Assembly: GCA_050302175.1 (NCBI GenBank)
Contig: JBNLAN010000008.1
Location: 81,620-145,619 of the forward strand
Source: JBNLAN01 sp050302175
GTDB lineage: Bacteria; Pseudomonadota; Zetaproteobacteria; Mariprofundales; Mariprofundaceae
Direction: 5' to 3'
Length of the DNA stretch: 64,000 nt
The translations under genes were made by a program, and so were the position numbers. Of the stretch, positions 24,627 to 33,020 are shown piece by piece (the stretch's first letter is position 1; every line of letters starts with the position of its first letter). The notes beneath the pieces were generated by a model. It was not told the origin of the DNA. It was given only the letters and a program-made list of their open reading frames with translations, and made no database searches.

Positions 24627-26487
24627 GCTCCTCGTCCCCGGCGGGCGAGTGCGCGGGTGCAGTTTTGGGGACCACACGATTGCGACCGGCCTCCTTGGCC
24701 AGATAGAGCGCCACATCCGCCATTTTAAGACACTCGGTAAAGCCGCCGTCACCACTGGGAAATACGGCGCCGCCAATGGAGACCGTACACTTGAGCTCAC
24801 CCTGCGGCGTGTTGAATATATGATCTTCCATCATCGCGCGAACACGCTCGGCAACCAGCAACGATTCCCGCAACTCGGTATCGGGCAGTAGCAACAGAAA
24901 CTCCTCGCCCCCCATGCGGATCGCAATATCACCAGCACGCGCAGCTTTCTTCAGCACATAGGCCACCTCTGCGAGCACGAAATCACCAATATCATGGCCA
25001 TAGTCGTCGTTGATCGTTTTAAATCGGTCAATATCGAGCATCAATATGCCCATGGTCGAATCACGCCGTAACACACGTGCGCAAATTCCCTTGATATTCA
25101 CATCGAGATAGTTGCGGTTGAACAGGCCGGTAACCGGATCGCGCAGAGCCATCTCCTTTAGCAAACGCATCAGGCGCCGCGTTTCGATCACTGGCGCGAT
25201 TTCATGCAGATAGGCGGCAAGGATCTGCTTAAGATCGGGCTCATTTGCCAGCTCTTCACGGGTTACGATTACCTGCAGAATCCCGGCGACAGCGCCGGAT
25301 AAAACCAGCGGAATACAGAACTGAATATCCTGTTCGTCATCTCTGGATACAAAATAGCCACAGGCCTCGGCATGAGACTCAGTGGAAGAGATACTGCGGC
25401 TCCGGTGCGTACGGCAATTTTCGATATCGCGGGCAAGATAGCTGAGGCATGGCGCGCCTTCGGCAAAACCCTCCCCTTCACTGAAAATGGGCTCCAAAGC
25501 ATGCTCTTCGGTATTGACTTCGAACAAGGCATACCGTTTCAGACTAAATCTAACTTTCAGCAACTCACGCAATCGATTATAAATATCATCAAGCCGGGTG
25601 TCGGCTTCAACCACATGCCTGAAATGCGCCGCACCCACCATCTCATGCACGATCTGGACGGTGCGCAGAAGCTGATCATCCGCAAAACGGCTGAATCTGA
25701 AATCGCTCAGACTGGATGCATCCGTCTCAATCCGTCCAATACATAGTTGCAACGTTTCCATCAGCTCATTGATACGCAGAGCGATATCACCCACCTCATC
25801 CTGACTGCCGACATCGACCCGCCCCTGAAAATCTCCGTGCTTGGCGCCGCTAACCACCTCCTGCAACTGGTAGGCCGTGGCAATAACGGGATCAATAATG
25901 CGCTTCAGAAAATAGCCAACCCCGAAAGAGAAGAGCAGCAACAACCCGCAGATAGGGAGAATGGTCCACAATACCGCCTGCTGCACCGAGCTGAGCGAAT
26001 AACGAATCGATACCGCCCCCAGCACTGTCCCCGGCTGCACCTGATGGCAGCTGGTGCATTTAGTATCGGGATATTGATCGGCCAGATAGGGAATGGTGAC
26101 GCGATAAAACGGATCGCCAAGCTCTTCCGTCTCAACCTGCACCTCGCCCCTTTCCAGCGCGAGATTTTGCGCAGCAGTCACCGGCGACTCATCCGGCAAC
26201 CCGGGGCCATATTGCTCAATCACCGCCTGCCCGCGCAGCACCTTGAGGCTATCCAGCCCGGCGATCGCACGAAGCTTGAACAGCAGATCGCTTCGATTCG
26301 CCATACCGCCCCGCATCATCTCCTCATTCAGAAGCACACGGATAATTTCAGTGGTTTGCGTAGACTGCTTCTTAAAAAGTTCCAGACCCAAATAGCGGAA
26401 GCCAGTGACAATCGCCACCGAAAACACTCCGACCAGCACCACAAGGCTGCCAACAATGAAATAAAAACGCTTCTTGCGTAAGGTCAT
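24610..26487 (-). CDS. membrane diguanylate cyclase with periplasmic heme-c (CXXCH) sensor domain
   Basis: 625 residues. TM1 about 8-30. The periplasmic domain (about 31-170) resembles the Tll0287-like/DUF3365 sensor and contains one heme-c motif C144-T-S-C-H148. TM2 is about 174-193. A HAMP linker follows (about 195-250, with IDPVIATAYQLQEVV and DEVGDIALRINEL), then a GAF-like region (about 270-430) and a C-terminal GGDEF domain with active site GGEEF near residue 525. An RxxD (Arg-Ala-Gly-Asp) exactly five residues before it is the c-di-GMP inhibitory site. It probably makes c-di-GMP in response to a periplasmic redox or gas signal. Convergent with metF. Confidence 0.85.
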   Translation of the reverse strand: MTLRKKRFYFIVGSLVVLVGVFSVAIVTGFRYLGLELFKKQSTQTTEIIRVLLNEEMMRGGMANRSDLLFKLRAIAGLDSLKVLRGQAVIEQYGPGLPDESPVTAAQNLALERGEVQVETEELGDPFYRVTIPYLADQYPDTKCTSCHQVQPGTVLGAVSIRYSLSSVQQAVLWTILPICGLLLLFSFGVGYFLKRIIDPVIATAYQLQEVVSGAKHGDFQGRVDVGSQDEVGDIALRINELMETLQLCIGRIETDASSLSDFRFSRFADDQLLRTVQIVHEMVGAAHFRHVVEADTRLDDIYNRLRELLKVRFSLKRYALFEVNTEEHALEPIFSEGEGFAEGAPCLSYLARDIENCRTHRSRSISSTESHAEACGYFVSRDDEQDIQFCIPLVLSGAVAGILQVIVTREELANEPDLKQILAAYLHEIAPVIETRRLMRLLKEMALRDPVTGLFNRNYLDVNIKGICARVLRRDSTMGILMLDIDRFKTINDDYGHDIGDFVLAEVAYVLKKAARAGDIAIRMGGEEFLLLLPDTELRESLLVAERVRAMMEDHIFNTPQGELKCTVSIGGAVFPSGDGGFTECLKMADVALYLAKEAGRNRVVPKTAPAHSPAGDEEPSEAD

Positions 26488-26565
26488 TCCGACTCCAGTT
26501 GATTACACTGCAGTGGATTAAAGCATAAATCCGGCCACCCTGCCTAAGACAGGGACTGAGCCTAA

Positions 26566-27276
26566 TTAGATATTTATCCCAAGCCTGTTGGCTACTTCGT
26601 GATAAACCTCGGAGAGACCACCCAAATCGCGACGGAACACATCCTTGTCCAGCTTGCGCCCGGTTTCCGCATCCCACAAGCGGCAACCATCCGGAGTAAT
26701 CTCATCGCCCAGCACGATTTCGCCCCAATTGGTTTTGCCAAACTCAAGCTTGTAGTCCACCAGGCGAATGCCGACATCGGCCAGCATCTTAGACATCACT
26801 TCGTTGACTTTGAGGGCGGTCGCCCGCATTGATTCGAGTTCATCACGAGTGCTCCAGCCAAATAGCTCAGCGTGCTCAATCGCAATCATTGGATCATGCA
26901 ACTCATCAGACTTGTAGAAAAACTCGGTGAGCGGCCATTTAAGCGGAGAGCCCTCTTCCAGGCCGAGGCGCTTGCAAATAGAGCCAGCAGCCACATTTCG
27001 CACCACCACCTCCACCGGAATCATCTCCAGCTCCTTCACGCGCATTTCGATCGGACCTTCCTTACCCACATAATGAGTGCCGATCCCGGCCTCATGTAGT
27101 CTCTCAAAAATGAAGGATGAGATTGCGCAGTTGAGCGCACCCTTACCGGCAATCACATCGTGCTTAACGCCATCGAATGCAGTGGCATCATCCTTAAAAA
27201 CCTGAATCAGCTCGCCCGCCACATCGCTGGCAAACAACTGCTTACCCTTCCCTTCGTATTTGAGTTCTCCGCGCAT
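26566..27276 (-). CDS. purC: phosphoribosylaminoimidazole-succinocarboxamide synthase
   Basis: 236 residues from the ATG at 27276 (AGGTGG just upstream); an eight-codon longer reading has no ribosome site. Purine synthesis step joining CAIR and aspartate. Motifs: LKYEGKGKQLF at the ATP site, SSFIFERLHEAGIGTHYV, PVEVVVRNVAAGS, GLEEGSPLKWPLTEFFYKSDELHDP, and LVDYKLEFG. No other pur gene adjoins it. Confidence 0.96.
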   Translation of the reverse strand: MRGELKYEGKGKQLFASDVAGELIQVFKDDATAFDGVKHDVIAGKGALNCAISSFIFERLHEAGIGTHYVGKEGPIEMRVKELEMIPVEVVVRNVAAGSICKRLGLEEGSPLKWPLTEFFYKSDELHDPMIAIEHAELFGWSTRDELESMRATALKVNEVMSKMLADVGIRLVDYKLEFGKTNWGEIVLGDEITPDGCRLWDAETGRKLDKDVFRRDLGGLSEVYHEVANRLGINI

Positions 27277-27419
27277 GCACCACCTCGAAATATGTACCAA
27301 TAGATAAAAGTGAAAAGAGGTAGCAGACTAGCAGCCGCAATGTTGGCGGCAAGTCCATACAGCATCATTGCGCCCGGCGCTAACGGACTTATATGATACA
27401 CATTGAAAACGGAGAACCC

Positions 27420-27818
27420 ATGAGCGCAAGTAAAACACCCCCGGCCGAACGGCATCCGCTATTCCAGCTGCTTCCCCAGGATATTCGGGCCGATTTGTTT
27501 GCAAAAGGCAAACAGGTATCGTTACATAAAGGTGAAGCCCTGATTCGCGAAAACGAGTTCAACGAATCGCTCTATCTGCTCACGAAAGGCTCAGCCAAAG
27601 TGGTGATAAATAGTACCGAGGTCGCCTCTCTTGTTGCCGGTGATATCGCCGGAGAAATCTCATCAGCAGGTCTCTCCCCACCGATTGCAGATGTGATTGC
27701 CGAGTCGGAGTTGGGAGCTATCGCCCTGCCCATCGATCTCGTGAATGATATCTCGATGGATCACCCGGAGTTCGCCGCAAAGATGCGTGATATCGGCATG
27801 CGCAGAGTCTACGAATAG
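27420..27818 (+). CDS. small single-domain cyclic-nucleotide-binding protein
   Basis: 132 residues from the ATG at 27420 (GGAG upstream); an ATG nine codons earlier is possible. It is one cNMP-binding beta-roll: LFQLLPQDIRADLFAKGKQV, HKGEALIRENEFNESLYLLTKGSAKVV, VASLVAGDIAGEI. The Gly-Glu pair of the phosphate-binding cassette is partly kept, but the usual R-x-A/S after it is not evident, so ligand binding is uncertain. There is no DNA-binding domain. It is followed 40 bp later by the RMD1-family gene, suggesting a functional pair. Confidence 0.7.
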   Translation: MSASKTPPAERHPLFQLLPQDIRADLFAKGKQVSLHKGEALIRENEFNESLYLLTKGSAKVVINSTEVASLVAGDIAGEISSAGLSPPIADVIAESELGAIALPIDLVNDISMDHPEFAAKMRDIGMRRVYE

Positions 27819-27857
27819 TCATGTTCGCCCAGATTGGCTGTTGAGCAAGGCGGAGCT

Positions 27858-28646
27858 ATGCGGAACAGGTGCACAACCTATGCCTTGGCGCGAAAGTTTA
27901 ATTTCAAGGCGATGCGCGAACAACTGGAAGGCCAACATCGCGTCGGTCAACACCGCAACGCACTTCACCTCGAAAATGCTGAGAGCGATATTTTCCTGTT
28001 CGATTTTGGTGTCGTGGTATTCTGGGGAACCAGTTTTGATGCTGAGAAGCGGATCATCGATACAATCACACCTTACCTTATCGAGCCTTTGGACGAGGCA
28101 ATTATCGACGACTTCACCTTTGATCTTGGCTCTGCCGAGACCCGGATACGGGCCGATCACATTACGCTCAGCAACGAAGATCCAATGACAAAGCTGGGGT
28201 ACTCCCATGGCATTGCCCAATCCGTCAAATTAGCCGAACTGGAAAAATATGCCGAGCAAACTATTGAGAATACTGCACATATTCCTCGCAACATGGCGCA
28301 TTCAGGCTCTTCCCGACTCAACAGAAGAGAGATAGCCCGCATGCGAGGACGTCTGTTTTTGGTGGAAAGTGATATTCTGCTCCATCATGCACTGCTTGAT
28401 ACGCCGGAATTTTTCTGGGAATACCCGGAGCTTGAAGAGTACTACCGACGTGCAGCCAGCTATCTGGATGTTACCCCGCGCGTGGAGGTGTTGAACAAGA
28501 AGCTGCAAATCATTCACGACATGTTCGATATGCTGGCTGACGAGCAAAAACACAAACACTCTTCACTGCTGGAATGGATCATCATCTGGCTCATCGCCAT
28601 CGAAATTCTAATCTTCTTCCTTCATGATTTTTTCAAGGTAATCTGA
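27858..28646 (+). CDS. RMD1/DUF155-family protein with C-terminal membrane anchor
   Basis: 262 residues from the ATG at 27858, with GGCGGAG upstream; an earlier start 24 nt before is possible. It has the DUF155 pattern: CTTYALARKFN, DIFLFDFGVVVFWG near residue 48, DEAIIDDFTFD, HGIAQSVKLAELE, and RRAASYLDVTPRVEVLNKKL followed by a helical stretch (HDMFDMLADEQKHKHS). It ends in one strongly hydrophobic helix (LLEWIIIWLIAIEILIFFL). The yeast homologues Rmd1 and Rmd8 are membrane-anchored; the bacterial role is poorly known. Confidence 0.82.
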   Translation: MRNRCTTYALARKFNFKAMREQLEGQHRVGQHRNALHLENAESDIFLFDFGVVVFWGTSFDAEKRIIDTITPYLIEPLDEAIIDDFTFDLGSAETRIRADHITLSNEDPMTKLGYSHGIAQSVKLAELEKYAEQTIENTAHIPRNMAHSGSSRLNRREIARMRGRLFLVESDILLHHALLDTPEFFWEYPELEEYYRRAASYLDVTPRVEVLNKKLQIIHDMFDMLADEQKHKHSSLLEWIIIWLIAIEILIFFLHDFFKVI

Positions 28647-28755
28647 CCTTTTCTTTTGCGGCAAACCGACAGATCGAAACCTCGTGTTGAACGACTATCC
28701 CGGACTACCTGCCCCGGACATCTATTTGCCATGGCTTGGCAACATGTGAATGGCC

Positions 28756-28783
28756 TTGCCAAACGCGTATTTTTCCGTATATT
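28756..28783 (+). promoter_or_regulatory. sigma-70 promoter of the rpsF-priB-rpsR-rplI-dnaB operon
   Basis: -35 TTGCCA (28756-28761), 16-bp spacer, -10 TATATT (28778-28783); each is 5/6 to consensus. Transcription would start near 28790 and leave a leader of roughly 97 nt before the TTG start of rpsF. Confidence 0.7.
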
Positions 28784-28819
28784 GCGCCGCCCGCAGGTGA
28801 AAATTTGCGGAACATAACT

Positions 28820-28850
28820 TGCTCCGGATGCGCGAAAGAGTTCCGGGGCG
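28820..28850 (+). promoter_or_regulatory. leader hairpin before rpsF, candidate S6:S18 autoregulatory element
   Basis: TGCTCCGG (28820-28827) pairs with CCGGGGCG (28843-28850) through an 8-bp stem with two T-G pairs and a 15-nt purine-rich loop. Leaders of rpsF-rpsR mRNAs in many bacteria contain a CCG-bearing hairpin bound by the S6:S18 dimer. Location and the CCGG in the stem fit, but I could not verify the consensus in detail. Confidence 0.4.
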
Positions 28851-28886
28851 TGCTTATATAAAAAGTACACCGAGAGGAGCGCCGTT

Positions 28887-29408
28887 TTGTATTACGAAAC
28901 AATTTTTATCGTCAATCCCGACGTTTCCCAGGAAAACACACAGGCAATGACCGACAAACTGGTCGAGCGCGTCGAAAAGGCCGGTGGCCGTATCGTCAAA
29001 CGTGAATACTGGGGCTCGCGTCCGCTGGCTTATCAAATCGCCAAGCGTAAACGCGGACACTACACACTACTGGTTACTGATGGTGAACCTGCCGCAGCCA
29101 AAGCCCTCGAAGAGGCCCTGCGTCTGGACGAAACCGTTATGCGTTTCCTGACCACTCGTCTGACCGAGATTTCCGACGAACCATCACCGCTGTTGCGCAA
29201 ACGCACGGCTCCCGAGGAAGAGGTTGCAGAAACCCCTGCCGAGGCTCCTGCTAAAACAGCTGCCGACGAGCCCCCTGCAGAAGAAGCCCCAGCCGAAGAA
29301 GAAGCAGTAGCTGAAGCTCCTGCGGAAGAGGAAGCCGCAAAACCGGCACGCAGCCGTGCGAAAAAGGTGGCTTCCGAGGAAGCAGATGGAGAAAAAGCCG
29401 ACGCATAA
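28887..29408 (+). CDS. rpsF: 30S ribosomal protein S6 with long acidic C-terminal tail
   Basis: 173 residues against the usual 95-135. The start is a TTG with GAGAGGAG upstream; YYETIFIVNPDVSQEN then matches S6 exactly. The folded S6 core runs to about residue 106 (GGRIVKREYWGSRPLAYQI, GHYTLLVTDGEP, RLDETVMRFLTTRL). Residues about 107-173 are a low-complexity Ala/Glu/Pro tail, basic only near Arg-Ser-Arg-Ala-Lys-Lys. S6 pairs with S18 on the 30S platform. The next gene begins inside its 3' end. Confidence 0.96.
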   Translation: MYYETIFIVNPDVSQENTQAMTDKLVERVEKAGGRIVKREYWGSRPLAYQIAKRKRGHYTLLVTDGEPAAAKALEEALRLDETVMRFLTTRLTEISDEPSPLLRKRTAPEEEVAETPAEAPAKTAADEPPAEEAPAEEEAVAEAPAEEEAAKPARSRAKKVASEEADGEKADA

Positions 29409-29748
29409 GGACAATCTGGTTCGGCTTTTCGGCCGACTGGAGGATATCCGCGAACGCTGGACGCCGGATGGCAGCCGTTCTGCCATCGCTTCACTGATGG
29501 TCGGGCGCCCGCAACTTGGCGCACCTCGCAATACAGGTGCCGCAAATGTGGACGAACAACCTCTTCCGCTACGTGCCCAGGGCGAACAAGCGGAAGCCCT
29601 GATCCGACATGCAAAACAGCATGTCATGATCGAAGGTTCTCTTCGCAGACGATTCTATCGACGTGAAGGTGATCCGACCTGGGGACAGGTAGAGATATGG
29701 GTAAGCCGTTGCGAGCCCGCCGGACATCCGGACCAGACCGATAACTGA
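29386..29748 (+). CDS. priB: PriB-like OB-fold protein (primosomal replication protein N)
   Basis: 120 residues from the ATG at 29386 (GAGGAAG upstream), overlapping rpsF by 23 bp. Its place between rpsF and rpsR is the classical priB locus of beta/gammaproteobacteria. The sequence looks like a short OB-fold: LVRLFGRLEDIRERWTPDG opens strand 1-2, and HVMIEGSLRRRF and TWGQVEIWVSRCE fit later strands, as in PriB/SSB. Sequence similarity is weak, so the name rests mainly on synteny, size and fold pattern. A role in loading DnaB (also in this operon) during restart would fit. Confidence 0.6.
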   Translation: MEKKPTHKDNLVRLFGRLEDIRERWTPDGSRSAIASLMVGRPQLGAPRNTGAANVDEQPLPLRAQGEQAEALIRHAKQHVMIEGSLRRRFYRREGDPTWGQVEIWVSRCEPAGHPDQTDN

Positions 29749-29782
29749 ATGTAGAAAGATTTGGGTATTGAGGAGAATAAAT

Positions 29783-30145
29783 ATGACTGAAGAAAAGAGT
29801 TCCGCGCCAACCGAAGAGCGCCGTGCACCACGTTCTGCCGAAGCGGGCGAGCGCACCGGACGTGGCGAACGCACCGATCGCGGTGGAGATCGCGGTGGCC
29901 GTGGTGGTCGCCGTCAGGGTGGTTTTCAGCGTCGTCGCAAATTTTGCAAATTCTGCGCTGATACCAGCCTGCATATCGACCACAAGGATCCTAGAATGCT
30001 GGCCCAGTTCATCACTGAACGCCATAAGATTTTGCCGTCGCGTGTTACCGGCACCTGTTCCAAGCACCAGCGTGCTATCACCACCGCGGTGAAGCGTGCA
30101 CGTGTATTGGCGCTGCTGGCATTCACGCCACTGCACCACGATTGA
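29783..30145 (+). CDS. rpsR: 30S ribosomal protein S18 with RGG-rich N-terminal extension
   Basis: 120 residues from the ATG at 29783 (GAGGAG upstream). The usual S18 is about 75, so there are about 45 extra residues at the N-terminus, rich in Arg/Gly/Glu (GERTGRGERTDRGGDRGG) and strongly basic near residue 45. The S18 core is RRRKFCKFC, HIDHKDPRMLAQFITERHKI, SRVTGTCSKHQRAITTAVKR. Two Cys pairs/His (CKFC, CSKH) suggest the zinc-binding form. Confidence 0.95.
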   Translation: MTEEKSSAPTEERRAPRSAEAGERTGRGERTDRGGDRGGRGGRRQGGFQRRRKFCKFCADTSLHIDHKDPRMLAQFITERHKILPSRVTGTCSKHQRAITTAVKRARVLALLAFTPLHHD

Positions 30146-30181
30146 TTGAGGTTTTTTCGGAACCTCTGACCGGAGCGCCTT

Positions 30182-31165
30182 GTGAACGAAAAAAAACTGC
30201 CTGCTGCAGCTGAATTCGTTCTCACTCGGCGCTCCACTTGTGCCCTTCTGGCAATTGTGGCCTTTTCGTCACAACAGTGGGCACTCATGCTGGGCAAAGG
30301 GATGCCTCTTTTGGCCTCCCTGCTCCTGCTTCTGGGGATGGTGCTACATGCACTGATCCCGGGGCTGTTTGCACTGATTACACTGGGTGGCGGCATGACG
30401 TTCGCTATGCAGGCAGGCTTGATCGCCAGTCTCGGCATTTTTGTCCTGAGTGGTTTTTTACCAGGCCTGGCAATGGTGTTTCTAACACTGTTTGTTGCCG
30501 TGCCGGCACTAGGAGCTATCGTCATCCGGCGAGCACAAGGTGTGGGGAGAAGCGCGGCCTATATTGCTTTGGGCATGGGGCTTGCGGTGGCATCTTCACT
30601 CGTTGCCGGAGCAACTGAGGCGGGCAACAGTGTCAGAGAGCTCGTTGAGAGTATGCTGCTGCCCATGTTTGACTTAATGTCGACATGGGCGCCGGCCGGA
30701 GACAAAGAATGGCTTCAACACCAGCAAGAGCTGATGGTGACAGTGTTCCCCGGCTTACTGGCACTGACCGTCTGGATGATTTGGTGGGGCAATGTGCTGC
30801 TGGCGCGCATGCTAGCGATCGAATACGGATTTTATTCCGGCGATCGAGGGCCCGTGCTTCACATCCGCTTCGGCAAGAGCCTGGCGTATGTAGCAGCCGC
30901 ACTGATTGCCGCGACGGCTCTTGGAGACGGAGACATAAAATATCTGGCTGGCAATGCAGCGCTTCTGGCATTTTGTCTGATAACGTTGCAAGGCGTAGCC
31001 GTAGCGCATCTCTGGATCACGATGCGCAACTTGCAGGTACTGCTCATCATGATGTATCTGCTGTTGATGTTTTGGCCGGTAGCAGCAATACCTTTTGCCC
31101 TACTCGGACTGCTTGATATATGGTTTGACTACCGGCGGAACTTTTCGTCGGCACTTGGAGGATAG
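30182..31165 (+). CDS. DUF2232 (YybS-like) membrane protein
   Basis: 327 residues from a GTG start with GGAG upstream. About eight hydrophobic segments span the chain: near 21-50, 50-75, 75-115, 115-140, 190-215, 235-260, 262-285 and 288-315. The position between rpsR and rplI is where DUF2232 (YybS-type) genes sit in many bacteria, and the start RSTCALLAIVAFSS and end FALLGLLDIWFDYRR agree with that family. Its function is unknown. It is part of the rpsF-dnaB operon. Confidence 0.72.
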   Translation: MNEKKLPAAAEFVLTRRSTCALLAIVAFSSQQWALMLGKGMPLLASLLLLLGMVLHALIPGLFALITLGGGMTFAMQAGLIASLGIFVLSGFLPGLAMVFLTLFVAVPALGAIVIRRAQGVGRSAAYIALGMGLAVASSLVAGATEAGNSVRELVESMLLPMFDLMSTWAPAGDKEWLQHQQELMVTVFPGLLALTVWMIWWGNVLLARMLAIEYGFYSGDRGPVLHIRFGKSLAYVAAALIAATALGDGDIKYLAGNAALLAFCLITLQGVAVAHLWITMRNLQVLLIMMYLLLMFWPVAAIPFALLGLLDIWFDYRRNFSSALGG

Positions 31166-31168
31166 ACA

Positions 31169-31618
31169 ATGCAACTGATTCTACTCGAACGCGTAGAAGG
31201 ACTTGGTAACGTCGGTGACGAAGTTACCGTCAAAGCCGGTTATGGCCGCAACTACCTGCTGCCAAAAGGCAAGGCCACTGCGGTCAATGCCGCTAACCGC
31301 AAACTTTTTGAGCGCCGCCGCTCAATCCTAGAAGAGAAACACCGCACCGAACTTGAGGCTGCCAAGGCTGAAGCCGGCACCATGGGCGATCTGACCCTGA
31401 GCATTGTGCGCTCGACTTCCGATGGACAGCACCTGTATGGCTCGGTTTCAACAACCGATCTGGCAGACCTGCTTCACACATCAGGACACAAGGTTGAACG
31501 CCGGCACATCCTGCTGGATGAAGTAATCAAAACCGTGGGCGAACATAAATTCCGCGTACGTCTTCACCCGGATGTCACAGCCGAACTGACGGTGAAGGTC
31601 GAAGCAGAGAACGCTTGA
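31169..31618 (+). CDS. rplI: 50S ribosomal protein L9
   Basis: 149 residues, standard. The N-terminal domain MQLILLERVEGLGNVGDEV then VKAGYGRNYLLPKGKA is the L9 signature. A long central helix (about 41-75) links to the C-terminal domain (ERRHILLDE, GEHKFRVRLHPDV). A GGAGG site lies before the ATG, and its stop overlaps the TTG of dnaB. Confidence 0.98.
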   Translation: MQLILLERVEGLGNVGDEVTVKAGYGRNYLLPKGKATAVNAANRKLFERRRSILEEKHRTELEAAKAEAGTMGDLTLSIVRSTSDGQHLYGSVSTTDLADLLHTSGHKVERRHILLDEVIKTVGEHKFRVRLHPDVTAELTVKVEAENA

Positions 31619-33003
31619 GTCAAGCTGTAACCCCCCTGCGTACAGACTCCCTTCGGGAGCGCGTACCGCCAAATGCTTTGGATGCAGAGCACGCGGTGCT
31701 TGGGGGGGTTATGCTCGATCCCGAGGCGCTGGAAAATCTCGAAGGCTCACTGCAGCCCGAGCATTTCTATATTGAGGCCAATCAACGAATCTTTGCTGCC
31801 ATGCTGGATCTTTCGGCACAAGGTCAGCCGGTCGACTCGCTCACGCTCAAAGATCAACTGCAAAAGAGGAACCTGCTGGAAGCCAGTGGCGGCGAAAGCT
31901 ATCTGGTCGAACTGGTCAGCTCGGTGCCGACTGCAGCCAATGTGCGCCACTATGCAGAGATCATTCGCGACCGCGCCGCCCTTCGCGACATTCTAAAAGC
32001 ATGCTCCGGCATATCACAAAACGTTTACGAGCAAACAGACATACCGGTTTCCGAGCAGCTCGATCAGGCGGAAGGCAAGATTCTGGCCGTAGCCGAAAGC
32101 TTCAGTCGTTCGCGCCCCACTTTCCAGAAGATGAGCGATCTGATGACCGAGAGCTTTCACCAGCTGGAAGCCCGATACAGCGACCAGCGCAGCATTACCG
32201 GCACACCAAGCGGATTCAAGGATCTGGATGAAATTACCTCCGGTCTGCAACCAAGCGATCTTATTATCCTGGCCGGGCGCCCGAGTATGGGTAAAACCGC
32301 ATTTGCCATGAATATCGCCCGTAATGCAGCACTTGAAAGTGATGGCAAGGAGACTGTCGCAGTATTTTCACTCGAAATGTCGGCTCAGCAGATTGGTATG
32401 CGTATTCTGGCCTCTGAAGCCCGCGTAGATATGAAAAACCTGCGCACAGGCCGCTTCTCCACCGCCGACTGGAGCAAACTCGCAGCCGCCACCCACACAC
32501 TGGCCGATGCAGCTATTTTTGTGGATGACACGCCGGCGATCTCTATCCTGGAGCTGCGCTCGAAATGCCGCAGGCTCAAGCGTGAGACCGGCTCGCTGGG
32601 ACTGGTTCTGGTCGATTATCTGCAATTGATGAGTGGACGCGCAGGAGCGGAACGCCGTGAGCAGGAGATCAGTGAAATCACCCGCTCAATGAAATCACTG
32701 GCCAAAGAGCTGAATGTGCCCGTTGTGGCGCTTTCGCAGCTCAATCGCTCGCTCGAGTCCCGCGCCGACAAGCGCCCGATGATGTCCGATTTGCGTGAAT
32801 CAGGCGCAATCGAGCAGGATGCCGACGTGATCATGTTTATCTATCGGGATGAGGTTTATAACAAAAAACCTGAAAACGAGGGCATGGCTGAAATCATTAT
32901 CGCCAAGCAGCGTAACGGTCCGACCGGCACCGTACGGCTCACCTTCCTGCATGAATCGACCCGCTTCGAGAATTACTCCTCGCGCATGGGCTTCGATGAT
33001 TAA
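31615..33003 (+). CDS. dnaB: replicative DNA helicase
   Basis: 462 residues from a TTG overlapping the rplI stop. Its ribosome site is weak, so translation is probably coupled. The N-terminal collar domain starts VPPNALDAEHAVLGGVMLDPE. The RecA-like motor has Walker A GRPSMGKTAFAMNIARN near residue 221, Walker B LVLVDYLQLM, an Arg finger region (FSLEMSAQQIGMRIL earlier; SDLRESGAIEQDADVI) and IIAKQRNGPTGTVRLTF. It unwinds DNA at the fork. It is in the same operon as the PriB-like gene. Confidence 0.97.
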   Translation: MSQAVTPLRTDSLRERVPPNALDAEHAVLGGVMLDPEALENLEGSLQPEHFYIEANQRIFAAMLDLSAQGQPVDSLTLKDQLQKRNLLEASGGESYLVELVSSVPTAANVRHYAEIIRDRAALRDILKACSGISQNVYEQTDIPVSEQLDQAEGKILAVAESFSRSRPTFQKMSDLMTESFHQLEARYSDQRSITGTPSGFKDLDEITSGLQPSDLIILAGRPSMGKTAFAMNIARNAALESDGKETVAVFSLEMSAQQIGMRILASEARVDMKNLRTGRFSTADWSKLAAATHTLADAAIFVDDTPAISILELRSKCRRLKRETGSLGLVLVDYLQLMSGRAGAERREQEISEITRSMKSLAKELNVPVVALSQLNRSLESRADKRPMMSDLRESGAIEQDADVIMFIYRDEVYNKKPENEGMAEIIIAKQRNGPTGTVRLTFLHESTRFENYSSRMGFDD

Positions 33004-33020
33004 CTGCGGCTGACCTCCGC

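Noticed and set aside
28635..28660. Weak hairpin AAGGT/ACCTT then T-rich at the end of the RMD1-family gene
   Set aside because: Only a 5-bp stem with an interrupted T-tract. It may be a terminator but is too weak to list.
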